Positions 1 through 10,000 of a stretch of 64,000 nucleotides of DNA are shown here, piece by piece. Position 1 is the stretch's first letter, and every line of letters begins with the position of its first letter. The notes beneath the pieces are model-generated. The model had not been told where the DNA came from. It worked only from the letters and a program-made list of their open reading frames with translations, and did no database searches. The stretch spans positions 29,127,401 through 29,191,400 of the forward strand of contig OZ034969.1 in assembly GCA_964030785.1 (NCBI GenBank), given 5' to 3'. The DNA comes from Siderastrea siderea (lineage: Eukaryota; Cnidaria; Anthozoa; Scleractinia; Rhizangiidae). A program made the translations under genes and the position numbers.

Positions 1-21
1 TATTATGAGTGTTTAATCTAA

Positions 22-142
22 TAACAAACTGAATGTCTTTTAATGTTCATATCACACTTACAAATGGGAAGTAAAGTGTTAAATATTTGAGGTGAAACAA
101 TAATAACAAGTTGAATTTCTTTTAATGTTCATAATCACACTT
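22..142. repeat. Direct repeat of about 40 bp
   Basis: Positions 22-60 and 102-142 are near-identical copies containing TTTTAATGTTCAT and ATCACACTTA. They lie just beyond the 3' end of the integrase ORF and could belong to its untranslated or terminal region. No gene is seen in positions 1-147. Confidence 0.6.
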
Positions 143-147
143 AGGAA

Positions 148-1617
148 TTACTGGTCGATCGCCATTTTGCATGCTTTGGTGAATGTTATTTCCTTGTCTT
201 CGCATATTTGCATATTTGTTGCTTGGCATTTAACTAATCTAGCTGGGGAAATAAGGGTGGAAATGAGTCCAAATTTGCAAGCAACTTTGGCATATTCATT
301 TTCAAATGCAACTATTTTCCCCATTAGCACATTTGGATGAAAAGGTGTTTTATCAACTGGGTCAATTTTGATGCTAACATAATCTCCAATATTAAGGGTT
401 TGAGCCTTTTGCCTGGACTTCTTCATCTTTTCGTTGTACTCAGTTTGGTGGGAATTGGCTTCAATTCTTATCCTTTTTCTACTTTCAGCTTCAGAAGTGG
501 GTGCGGTTTTTCGTTTTATTTGCCCATTCTCATTTTCCATCTCTGACACCTGATCCTCTTCTTGTTCCTCTTGAGTGGGATTCTCTTTGTTTTCTTTTTT
601 GGGATCAATTCCAAAAACAAGTCGATATGGTGTTTCCTTGACAGCTCTGTGGATGGTAATGTTCTTCTTGTACGCTGCTTCCCCAAGTCTTGAACACCAT
701 GTTGTGAGTTCAGTTTGGTTCTCTTTGAGTATGTTCGTTAAATTTTCTTTAACAGTCCTATTGTTTCTTTCCACAAGTCCCTGTGTTTGGGGTTTCCTTG
801 GTGCTCCAGGTACTTGTTTAATGCCATGCTTTTGGCAAAATTCCTGGATTAGTTTGTTTTTAAATTCTTTACCATTATCAGTGTGCAGGATCTGGGGAAA
901 TCCAAAATGCCAAAATAACTCTTGTAATTTTGCTAACACCTCTTCAGCGGTTTTGTTGTGCAAAGCAAATAACCACGAGTACTTGGTGTGGTGGTCAGTT
1001 ACATGAAGAACCCACTGATGGGGATTAGTACACGAACATTTCACATTTCTGAAATCGATAAGATCGACTTCTACATGAGACATAAATGTTTCGGCACTAA
1101 TTGGTTTTGTAATCGCTTGTTTCTTGTGGTCTGTTATGCTTCTTTGTTGAGCATGTAGTTTGCATAAACTAGTAAACAGAGATACCACTTGTTGTGGTAT
1201 TTCAGAGTAGATACCTTTCACGTAAGTGTTCGTCTTGTCTCTTCCGCGGTGTGCGGTTGACGAGTGACATTCGCAGAGAACCTCGTGCAGCTTACTTTTC
1301 GGAACAACTATTCTATTATCACCAGTGACAATGTTTTCATCCTTTAGAGTCCATCGTTTACGTTTTATAGTGCTGATTTCACTTTTGGTCAGTTCGGCAC
1401 GTGTTTCATCTTCTTTGCCTTGCTGAAGTTTCTCAAGATAATTCTTCGCGTTGTGATGTAGTGAATCGCTTAGATAAACTGTCAGTTTGCTTTTTCCAGC
1501 CTTTAAGGTTTCTAATTTGTCGTAAAAAGTTTTTCTGTCGACACAATCTTCCATTTCTCTAAAGCGAGTCGAAGACAACTTCGTCGAGTGAAGTCTCGTT
1601 TTCAAACTAATGCGCAT
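148..1617 (-). CDS. Retroviral-type DDE integrase ORF (GIN/KRBA2-like, probably transposon-derived)
   Basis: This is an uninterrupted 489-residue frame; a second Met at about residue 22 (MEDCVDR) is an equally good start. From the N-terminus it shows a charged, helical-looking region, a zinc-binding-like stretch around residues 110-165, an rve integrase core around 175-345, a charged low-complexity linker and a basic C-terminal region resembling the small beta-barrel of integrases. Catalytic acidic residues are visible: Asp in HVEVDLIDF, Asp in HTDNGKEF and Glu in GLVERNNR. Exactly 35 residues separate the last two (D,D35E). The expected second Cys of the zinc-binding motif is replaced (CKLH instead of CxxC). 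The family includes Ginger DNA transposons and the domesticated integrases GIN1 and KRBA2. No terminal repeats were found, so a live transposon, a remnant and a domesticated gene all remain possible. Confidence 0.75.
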   Translation of the reverse strand: MRISLKTRLHSTKLSSTRFREMEDCVDRKTFYDKLETLKAGKSKLTVYLSDSLHHNAKNYLEKLQQGKEDETRAELTKSEISTIKRKRWTLKDENIVTGDNRIVVPKSKLHEVLCECHSSTAHRGRDKTNTYVKGIYSEIPQQVVSLFTSLCKLHAQQRSITDHKKQAITKPISAETFMSHVEVDLIDFRNVKCSCTNPHQWVLHVTDHHTKYSWLFALHNKTAEEVLAKLQELFWHFGFPQILHTDNGKEFKNKLIQEFCQKHGIKQVPGAPRKPQTQGLVERNNRTVKENLTNILKENQTELTTWCSRLGEAAYKKNITIHRAVKETPYRLVFGIDPKKENKENPTQEEQEEDQVSEMENENGQIKRKTAPTSEAESRKRIRIEANSHQTEYNEKMKKSRQKAQTLNIGDYVSIKIDPVDKTPFHPNVLMGKIVAFENEYAKVACKFGLISTLISPARLVKCQATNMQICEDKEITFTKACKMAIDQ

Positions 1618-1705
1618 GCTCGAATAATTGCCTGAATTAAAATTTTGGTTGACATAGGTCTGGGGCGAATAAGAAATAATTAAAACAAATTTTCACCGAT
1701 TTGGT

Positions 1706-1795
1706 ATGAGCGCTTGTGTAGTGTAGTGGAGATCACGATGTCATATGAAGCCAGCGAGTCAGTCCCAAGGTCAAGAGTTCAAGGCTCGGTGAGTA
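1706..1795 (+). repeat. tRNA-derived SINE head
   Basis: The segment carries a good pol III A box (GTGTAGTGTAGTGGAGATCACG, positions about 1714-1735) and a B-box-like stretch (GAGTTCAAGGC, about 1774-1784), about 40 bases apart. It is followed by an AT-rich run ending in ten A residues. The layout resembles the SINE head at 39361-39448. It does not fold into a full cloverleaf, so I call it tRNA-derived rather than a tRNA gene. Confidence 0.45.
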
Positions 1796-1799
1796 GATA

Positions 1800-2313
1800 T
1801 TATTAAAAAAAAAATTAATGTAGAATAGCAAGGGGGGGCTAAGGGATAGTAGAAGGGAGGGATAGTGAGTGGAATAAGAAGAAAGAGAGGGGATAGAGAG
1901 GCAAGTAAAGTGCAGGACTCCATTTTTTTTCTTTATTTTTTATTTATTATAATTTTTTTTTTTAATTTCTTTTTAGACCCCCCTAAAAAACCACGCCCCT
2001 ATTTTTTAACCACACCCCATAAAATAAAATCCCTTTTTAGACAGTTGATGGAAAACTACCTAGTTAGAAAATAATTACCTAGTTAGAAAATAATTACCTA
2101 GTTAGAAAAAAACTACCTAGTTAGAAAAAAAAATTACCTGAGATCAAAAATTAACTACAACATAAACAAAAAACAAAGGAAGAAAATAAACACATAAATA
2201 CTCCAAAATGTGTGAAATGGCCGTGTGAAACGGCGGTGTGAATAGCTGCACACCAACAAAAGGCCAGTGCCTATATAGCATCATAGAAGGCCAGTGCCTT
2301 CTAGCCAAACCGA
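1800..2313. other. Gene-less AT-rich spacer with short tandem repeats
   Basis: A-rich and T-rich runs fill most of this stretch. Positions 2058-2140 hold about five copies of a TACCTAGTTAGAAAA unit. Positions 2220-2310 lie just downstream of the retroelement pol stop and include AAGGCCAGTGCCT twice (about 2260 and 2287), possibly part of its terminal repeat. No coding frame is supported. Confidence 0.6.
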
Positions 2314-4818
2314 TCACAGAGCTCCATCGAGCAAGAGAAAAAGCACCGGTGTGCTAAAATTCTCCGATCCAAAAATAGCATTCTTATTGGACCCATGTAA
2401 GAACACATCTTTGCCGTTCTCAACGAAGAGGTAATCGATAACAAATAAATTAAAGGACCCTTGAGAATCTACCAGAAGAGGCCAAAAAGGTGCGGATGGC
2501 CAATAAGGAATGACTAATATACCTTTGCATTTGCAAAGGCAAACATGGCGAATGACTCTGGTCACCAGTGTGACAGGAGGGACTAACCAGCAAAACTCGC
2601 CAGCCCAGCTAAAAGCAAATGAATCCACGCCTAGGCAATACGGATTGTAAAATCGAGAATAGAACCTAGGAACTTTGCAATTTTTGGAACTAGCGAAACA
2701 ATCAACTGAGCACTGTCCCCAGTAGGACGTAAGTGCGTAAAAATAGCAATTCTTAACTTTCCAGTCGTCGCAATCAACGATTTTGCTAAGATAATCCGCT
2801 TTATCGTTGAGGGAACGAGGAATCCATTCGACGTCTAAGTCGATATTATAATCCCTGGTGACATAGAAAATATCCACAGATAATTTATGCAATTCTTCTT
2901 TCATGCTGCCCGAATCAACAATAATAGGGACTGCTTGATTATCAGTGAACCATTTAACAGAACTATTAGACAAACGTAGTGCGAAACTTTGGAGGGCAAA
3001 ATAAACACAATGAAGTTCCCTCCAAGTGGAGCTTTGACTCATTTCCAGTGGGTCCCAGTTCTTGTGTGCAACTGGAAAATCATCCATAGATAAATAGGCG
3101 GCACAGCCCAGAGAGCTAGCGTCTGAATACGCAATCCGAGTAACTGGGCGAACATCCTCTGAAAGGGGCCTAGAATTAAGACGAAGTAAATTTTCCCGCC
3201 AGAAAATTAATTCCTTGCGAGATGGCAAATCCAAAAGAACAGACGACTCCCACCCTGCTCTGCAATCTAAGGCCCTGTGCAAGTTTTTGGTCATAAGCTT
3301 ACAAAGATTACCAATAACAAGCATATTAGAAATAATACTGCCTGTGACAGAAGCTAATTGCCTAGCGGGCATAGTGGTGTGGGAAAGTGCGTCATCTATT
3401 GATGTAAAGAGCCTGTCAATTTTGTCACTGGGGATCGAGAGCGATTTCTTCTTAAGATCCCAAAAATAACCCAACCATCTAAGGCACTGCACCGGGGACC
3501 AAACACTCTTAAGCATATTGGGAACAAACCCGGCACGAGACAAATCTGACTTAACGGCTAAGGCCTCCAAACGACAACACGCGAATGTTGGGCATACCCC
3601 CAAGCCATCATCTAAGTAAACGACTATCCTGTACGCCTGGCTGCGCCAATATTTAACTAGAGGCCTCATAACTTTAGTAAAGATATAAGGTCCAGTAGAT
3701 AATCCAAATGGCAAAACAGTGAACTTAAAATATCTGGTTACCCCACTGAATGACCAAGAAGACCCCAAAAAGTCTTGGTCGGGAGGAAAGATATCAATAT
3801 GGTGATATCCCGATTTAATGTCAAATGAATAGAACCAATTTTGGGAGTGGTCAATAAATGAATTGAGCATGGTTTTAGCGTCTTCAAACTTAATTGTGAA
3901 TTTTTTAACAAAAGAATTAGGATACCTGAGGTCTAATATTAGCCTCTTCTTGCCGTTAGACTGAATGGAAACAGACAAAGGGTTAATTACTGAAGGTGGA
4001 GACGAGCATTCCACAACAGAACCAACAGCTAAAAGATCAGTAATTGCTTTGTGAACAAAATCCGCATGCTGCAAGGAAGACTTATTATTACCGAAGGTGG
4101 CAGGAGCAGGTGTAAAATAAAAAGGAATTTTGTAGCCTTCCAAAATGGTTTGGCGAATAAACCAAGAAGCGCCTATATACTCCCAGAAACTAATATTACG
4201 CCTTAATCTACCTTTAACGGCAATGTTCTGCACGTCCTCTTGATAATCCGGACAAATTTCCGGAGAATCATGAAAATTAGGATCGCTAGTCGATTGGTAG
4301 AAAAAGTCAACTGGGTCACAATCGCCCAGAGAATTCACTGGAGATACAGGTAAAGGATACTCATCTTGTCCCAATCGTTTTAAGGCAGCATCGTATTTGT
4401 CCCTGGACCCATCATCCGTTTGTTGGTTTGGTGCTCGGTGGGTTTCGAGTGAGGTTGTTGCGACTGGGACAAACTGAGGAATTTGCCCAATGTCCGCGTT
4501 GGCCGCAGCTGAAACATTTGTCAGCGGGAACTGGTTGTCTTGCACGAAAGGACTGATGGCGAAAGGGCTGTTGAAGATTGAAAGAATGCTGAGCAGGAGC
4601 AGCCGAGAAAGAAATTTGGGTTTCCGTTGCTGACTCACGCTGCGGAGCTCTGGGACGGGCAGGTTGAAATTTTCTTTTCTTTTCACGAATCTTCGACAGC
4701 GCCCTCTTCTCGGCTGAACGGAGCTTTTTCTCGTCTTCTGAATCGTCGGCGAGTTCGTCGGACTCATACTCTTCAACAGCAGTCCAACCTGCGGGGCTCT
4801 TGTCGGCGAAACGCACAA
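2314..4818 (-). CDS. DIRS-like retrotransposon pol: reverse transcriptase plus RNase H
   Basis: The frame is 834 codons from its first Met; real pol sequence is recognisable from roughly residue 200. The RT core includes KRLILDLRYPNSFV, the motif FSFDIKSGYHHIDI and the active-site box VVYLDDGLG. An RNase H region follows (AYSDASSLGCAAY and, later, KWFTDNQA). The C-terminal part (VDCFASS, DSFAFSWAGEF, IPYWPSAPFWP) is the segment usually found after RNase H in DIRS/Ngaro-type polyproteins. There are no internal stops. The frame overlaps the upstream gag frame by about 407 nt in the +1 register, so translation probably needs frameshifting or re-initiation. The tyrosine recombinase that these elements need is not found downstream, so this copy appears truncated or rearranged. 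Confidence 0.8.
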   Translation of the reverse strand: MCVSPTRAPQVGLLLKSMSPTNSPTIQKTRKSSVQPRRGRCRRFVKRKENFNLPVPELRSVSQQRKPKFLSRLLLLSILSIFNSPFAISPFVQDNQFPLTNVSAAANADIGQIPQFVPVATTSLETHRAPNQQTDDGSRDKYDAALKRLGQDEYPLPVSPVNSLGDCDPVDFFYQSTSDPNFHDSPEICPDYQEDVQNIAVKGRLRRNISFWEYIGASWFIRQTILEGYKIPFYFTPAPATFGNNKSSLQHADFVHKAITDLLAVGSVVECSSPPSVINPLSVSIQSNGKKRLILDLRYPNSFVKKFTIKFEDAKTMLNSFIDHSQNWFYSFDIKSGYHHIDIFPPDQDFLGSSWSFSGVTRYFKFTVLPFGLSTGPYIFTKVMRPLVKYWRSQAYRIVVYLDDGLGVCPTFACCRLEALAVKSDLSRAGFVPNMLKSVWSPVQCLRWLGYFWDLKKKSLSIPSDKIDRLFTSIDDALSHTTMPARQLASVTGSIISNMLVIGNLCKLMTKNLHRALDCRAGWESSVLLDLPSRKELIFWRENLLRLNSRPLSEDVRPVTRIAYSDASSLGCAAYLSMDDFPVAHKNWDPLEMSQSSTWRELHCVYFALQSFALRLSNSSVKWFTDNQAVPIIVDSGSMKEELHKLSVDIFYVTRDYNIDLDVEWIPRSLNDKADYLSKIVDCDDWKVKNCYFYALTSYWGQCSVDCFASSKNCKVPRFYSRFYNPYCLGVDSFAFSWAGEFCWLVPPVTLVTRVIRHVCLCKCKGILVIPYWPSAPFWPLLVDSQGSFNLFVIDYLFVENGKDVFLHGSNKNAIFGSENFSTPVLFLLLDGAL

Positions 4819-5245
4819 GTTTGTTGCGCTTATCGATGAGCTTCTTTGCTTCTTCGAGATCGGAAGTTGCAGAAGAGACTTTCCCTGCGCGAAGGTTCTT
4901 AGAGGCCGTCTCGATTTGGTCGAGGACGTTGAGATTAAACTCGAACTGTACTCTGTTACCTTTATAATTAAAGGTATTCGAAGCTTTCGTCTCAGTTTTC
5001 AGCTTCTTTAGCTGGCTCTGTGTAAGGATGTCTTTCTCTTCAAGTTCGCGCTTGAAAGAAGTGAACTTCTGATCAAGCTTAGAGTCTAACAGTTGTGAAA
5101 ATAACCGAAGGGTTTCGGCATTAGACAAGGAATCCTCATGTTCAAGAGGCGTAGTACTTTGGGAATCACGAGGAATATCGTGCTGTTCGGAATCGGACAT
5201 CACTAAAAGCAAGTATAAAGAGATGCCTTCGAATGGTTTCTGCAT
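4412..5245 (-). CDS. DIRS-like retrotransposon gag-like protein with zinc knuckle
   Basis: A 277-residue frame starts with MQKPFEGIS; an internal start at MSDSEQHDI is also good. It has a charged middle region with predicted coiled-coil character (SQLLDSKLDQKFTSFKRELEEKD), a basic stretch (SKIREKKRKFQ) and a C-terminal Cys/His motif, CFSCGQRGHWANSSVCP. The spacing is C-x2-C-x4-H-x6-C, two residues longer than the usual CCHC knuckle. Its 3' end overlaps the pol frame on the same strand, the arrangement expected for gag and pol of a DIRS-type element. The role in particle or RNP assembly is inferred from position and knuckle only. Confidence 0.7.
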   Translation of the reverse strand: MQKPFEGISLYLLLVMSDSEQHDIPRDSQSTTPLEHEDSLSNAETLRLFSQLLDSKLDQKFTSFKRELEEKDILTQSQLKKLKTETKASNTFNYKGNRVQFEFNLNVLDQIETASKNLRAGKVSSATSDLEEAKKLIDKRNKLVRFADKSPAGWTAVEEYESDELADDSEDEKKLRSAEKRALSKIREKKRKFQPARPRAPQRESATETQISFSAAPAQHSFNLQQPFRHQSFRARQPVPADKCFSCGQRGHWANSSVCPSRNNLTRNPPSTKPTNG

Positions 5246-6594
5246 AACTTACAATCTCTTAAATAACCAAACGAATCCCACAGGATTAATAAACAACTAA
5301 ATCATTAACACAATCTTATGAATACATTCCTACATACTTCAGTTACATACCAAAACATTACAAAATACATTTTCAGTTGGACAGACTGCCTGGAAATTAA
5401 TTTCAAATGACTGGCTTTCACTAGTCTGTCACTTTTATTTTTAGGACTTTAAGTCCTCCTCGCTGCAAGTAACTAGTTAACATAAATTCTGCAATATATT
5501 GCCTACGATGAGCAGTTTTAATCTATTGAAAATTAACTTATCGTTTCCGTCTCTCAACGGGACACTTTTGTCGGGCCGCGGAAGACTTTTTCACACAACA
5601 CAATATAAAGTATAAGCTTCAAGACCATCGTAGTTTCGGCTTGAAATTCAATGTACCAGTGGGCTTTCTATGGTTCAGAAGTTAGCTAAAATTTGCTTAT
5701 TCGCTAAAGCACTTCGAGCGGGGTAGTTAAAACAGCTAGAAAGATGGAAAATTTAAAAGCTTTTCCAATATAAACCACTGTTTTGGAAAGAGCAGGAATG
5801 GTGTTATGATTTGTGAAAAGTACATTGGTAAACATTACCGCGTTTAGCTGTACGAGCGAAAAGAAAATGCACCATTTTACCCTTTTTTTAACGGCGGCGG
5901 AAAGCCAAAATGGCGATTTTCAAACTTTCCTCGATTTTGAAAAAACTAAAGCGCTTTAGGAACTTTTAATTGTATTTTCGAAAATAACTCACTAAAGGGT
6001 TTATTTAGGCAAATTATGAACAAATTGAAAATTTCACAACTGGCACCGGGTTCTCGATATTTACAGACACTGGCTGCTTTCAATTGAATGGCCACAGTTT
6101 AGGATTTAACCCACAGATCCAAAAGTTAGAACAACCTCGTGTAGCATAATAAACAGCAACGTAGAATAGTACCGTTCAACAAGTGGTCACACGTGACTTT
6201 ATTGAGAGGCTAAAATATACAAATCACACTTCTTGGCTCCGCCAAGAAGTGATCCCTGAAACGATCCCTGACTCGCACACAAAGTTAAACCTCTTAACAA
6301 AGCGGTTCTAAGAACGGCGTGAGTTAACTAATACTAACAGTTCCCTCAAAACTAAGGGGTACAAGTTGCAGTCAATCGTTTCGAGCCAATGAAAATCAGC
6401 CTTGGGCACAGTAATCCGGTTTGATCAGTTTGCGACTGAACTTAACACAATTGCGCAGATGCTGGTGGAAATGAACTTCCGGCACCAAAAGGGGCAAGCG
6501 GAGTGCTTGCTGATAACAAAACAACGACAAGAAATGTACAAGGTAGACAAACTGTTGCGACGGAGAGAAACAACTCTTCCAATTCGCCCGTCTA
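5246..6594. other. Gene-less stretch upstream of the retroelement and of ZNFX1
   Basis: No convincing exon is seen on either strand. The first few hundred bases may be the 5' untranslated or terminal region of the DIRS-like element. A perfect small stem-loop (CACTTCTTGG / CCAAGAAGTG, five-base loop) lies at about 6227-6251. An open frame at 6402-6641 has no recognisable domain and runs into the palindrome, so I do not call it a gene. Confidence 0.5.
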
Positions 6595-7028
6595 GTACCC
6601 TGCTAGCAGAGGTTTTTTATCTTGCCGCTTCCTTTTCGTAGTCTTTTTACGGCTGTCTTTACCATTGTTGTTTTCTTCCACCGCGAGAAAAACCCCTCTG
6701 CCATGATACGATTCCTTTCTCTGTTGAGCATGCTCTGTCGTTACTATAGAAACAACCAACTTAAAACACGTGTCTCGTCTGTGATTGGCCAACCTTTCCC
6801 GTGCTGTGTAGTTTAAGTGACAGGCGGGTTATCATTTGGCCAATCACAGACAAGACGTGTTTTAAGTTAGTCGTTTCTATGGTAACGACAGAGCATGCTC
6901 AACAGGGAAAGGAACCGTATCGTGGCAGAGGTTTTTCTCGCGGTGGAAGAAAACAACAACGGTAAAGACAGCCGTAAAAAGACTAAGAAAAAGAAGCGGC
7001 AAGATAAAAACCTCTGCTAGCAGGGTAC
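6595..7028. repeat. 434-bp palindrome (inverted duplication) over ZNFX1 exon 1 and promoter
   Basis: Left arm 6595-6790 and right arm 6838-7028 are inverted copies, about 90% identical by eye, with a spacer of about 47 bp. Both arms end outward in TACCCTGCTAGCAGAG and inward in the CCAAT-box-bearing sequence ATTGGCCAATCACAG or its close variant. The right arm reads in plus sense through a likely ZNFX1 first exon. The left arm is the mirror copy on the minus strand, with its ATG changed to ATA and a two-base insertion in the G run. The outer 16 bases are shared with another inverted-repeat element at 24656-24994, which favours a foldback-transposon origin. Confidence 0.85.
6838..6878 (+). promoter_or_regulatory. 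Putative ZNFX1 promoter element (CCAAT box)
   Basis: GGCCAATCAC at about 6838-6847 is an NF-Y-type CCAAT box some 30-50 bases upstream of the first candidate ATGs. The mirror arm keeps the same box on the opposite strand, so the spacer could act as a small bidirectional promoter. There is no TATA box in the expected place. Confidence 0.35.
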
Positions 7029-10000
7029 CCAGGGCAAGTCTCCCCGGCTAGGGAAACTGGAAAAATGAAATATCCAGGAAAGATTAATAATACTCAGCTG
7101 GCTCAAGCATGAGCACAGCTGTTTTTTAAGTAAGTAAACGTTTTCCATCTATTTCCGAAGACCTTCGACTGTTCCTCAAAATACAGAAAATTTCAGAATG
7201 ACGCTTAGAGTTCATTCGAATGTTTCCCATTATTTTCTATACAATAAGACTAGTTGGCTACCTCGGAAACTAACTACGTTAGCTGGCTTAGGTCGTGGTT
7301 GCGAAGCAGAGGTGGGCTGGCAAGAAAGCATTTTTTCCATCAGCCTATTCTATATTTAAACATAATGATGTCTCGAATAGTAACAGTAACTGTTTTCTAA
7401 TCAAAATGGTCGTTTTAAATGATTCTGATAGTTTGGTCTTATTGAAGAAGGTTAATACCCGAGTGCAAACAATGCAAGCGGGTGAATAGTTAAAGTTCGC
7501 TTGAAAGAAAATAACTAAATAAAGAGGGCCTGATTGCAGGTTTCAAAGCAGATGGAAAAAGCATAATATTCTATCTTGACGTGTTGGTTAAGGTGCAAAT
7601 GTGTAAACATCAGAGAGCTTCAGAAAGCAAGTTGTCTATGAAACACAACAAGTTTCCCAACCTGTAAAATAAAAATATATATATATTTATACAGCGTTAT
7701 GTCCAAAATCATTTCAGAAACTGCAACATTCTTTCAAACAAAATGGGATGTATCTAACGTACAATGAAAAGCACTCCCATTTTTATTTCAGAAGAAAATC
7801 TCAATAAACACAAGCAAGCTCAAAAAGGGCGTGGGCGAGGAACATCACGGGAACGCGAAAAAGGCCAAGGGACGTCACTCAATGGTAGAGGCAAGCCCTT
7901 AGGTGAGTATAAGAAAAAAGCGCATTACAGTGAAGCATGAATTCAGTAGAAGCTTCTGCTTCCTATTTAAGTAACAGAAAATACAAGCACGACAAGGAGA
8001 TTGCGAGACGCCTCAAGAGAAAAGCCAAGCCACAGAGTTTGCAAATTGTCAAGCCAAATTATTTAACATGAAGTGACTCGTGAGTGGTAACCTAGACTTG
8101 AATTTAAAGTGGTCAGCTAAGAGAAGGTCGACTGAACTAACACAAATATTAATTTATTGATGCGTTTGTGTTATAATACAGGTAGTTTAAACAACGACCA
8201 ACGCCCCGGCAGGCCTAATCTAGTGTCTGGACATCCTACTTTATCGAGACAGCAAAATACACGGCCTTTTCCTCGTGGATTGCCCCCGAGAAAAAGTGCC
8301 GCACTCGATATCAAAACCTTAAAAGAGAAGGATACAACGGAGGTGGTCCGCCAGCTAAATGAGGGAATGGCTCAGCTGAAGTTCTTTCTTCGATCACAAG
8401 AGGAACAACACAACAGCGATGAGTTCATCTTTGACCTAACTTGTACGTTGGCTGTTGCCTGCAGAGCTTCAGCGGGCGAGAATACAAACAAGATATTGGC
8501 TGCACTTAAGGGCACCGCGTTTTTGAGTGTGAAAATTCCAAGTTTACTTGATCGTGTTCAAGCGTCAATGACCTTGAACGACCCCGAGTCAAGACAAAAG
8601 TTCATCCAATGTCTTATCACAGTATTCATGAAGTACTTGACGCGCCTGCCTAGTTCATACGTTGACCTGCCCTACAATCAGTTGAAAATAGCCCTGGATC
8701 AGTCGAACATTGAAAGAAAAGAGGAGCTTCAGAAGGAGTTAGATGCTTTTAAGCAAGCTAGAGATGATATTATCAGAGGCGGAAGGCAGAAGTACGGGAA
8801 ACGTTTCACCAACAGGGCAGGTGAAAAGCCGCCAAATGATTTTAGAGACATACCGATTTGTCCCACGAACAAAGAAATCACAACTCAAGAGCGGCCTTTC
8901 CTACGTAAGAACATTTCGAAGGGAAGATATGAGAATGCGGAGCACTATCTTGACGTGCAGTTCAGGCTGCTGAGAGAAGACTTTCTTGAGCCGTTAAGGG
9001 AAGGCATACACGAAATTGTGCAAAACGTACCACGACAACAGCGCAAACAGCTCATGAAGAACTACCACAGCGTACGCATCTTCAGCAAAGAATTCACGTG
9101 GTCTGGAATAATTCATCAAGTGCAAATCGATGTTACCGGACTGGACACCAGGAGATGGGCCCATTCAAAACGACTGATTTATGGCTCATTCCTTTGTCTT
9201 TCAAACGACAATTTCAAGACGATGCTTTTCGCAACGGTGTCTAAACGAGAACCAGAGCTACTGAAGAAGGGAAGAATCGACATTCGTTTCATCGAGGAGC
9301 AAGATGTTTTGGGAATCGAAAGCCGCAACTGCGTTTACCAAATGGTTGAGTCGCCAGCCTACTTCGAAGCCTATCGCCATGTTCTTAAAGGGTTCAAGGA
9401 ACTGGATGAAACAACTTTGCCTTTCAAAAAATATTTGGTTGAGTGCAGTGCACAGGTCGATCCACCAGAATATCTACGACGCGATGACACCGAGGAACCG
9501 GTGTGTTATGATCTCAGCAAGGCTTTTCATGTTGGGGATGCATCAATTGCAAACGCCACAACAGTACCTGTTCTGCAGCCTGGAGCCTGGCCCTCGGTTA
9601 AGGCGCTTCCACTGAACAGCTCCCAACTCGAAGCCTTAAGAACTGCAATCACAACTGAATTCTCTGTTATCCAGGGTCCTCCAGGAACAGGAAAGACCTA
9701 CGTTGGAGCCAAAATTGTAAGATGCTTACTTGAGAACCGAACGGCTTGGGATCCTCAGCACAACTCACCGATGCTGATGGTCTGTTACACAAACCACGCG
9801 CTGGATCAGTTCTTGGAAAAAGTGTTAGAATTCCTACCTAGTGAGGAAATTATACGTGTTGGTGGACGAAGCAAAAGCGAGAAACTAGAAGCCTGCAATC
9901 TCAGGAAGGTTACTTACCGATACAGGTTATATGAAAAACGCGATGAAGTCAACGAAAAGATGAGTGAAAATGACAAAGAACTGAAGAAGTGGAAGGCGTA

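Noticed and set aside
6592..6792. Minus-strand frame with VTTEHAQQRKES and VEENNNGKDS
   Set aside because: It is the mirror copy of ZNFX1 exon 1 in the left palindrome arm, with a lost ATG and a frame-shifting insertion.
6595..7028. Palindrome as a simple assembly or library inversion artefact
   Set aside because: The arms differ by about 10% with indels, which a recent artefact would not produce.
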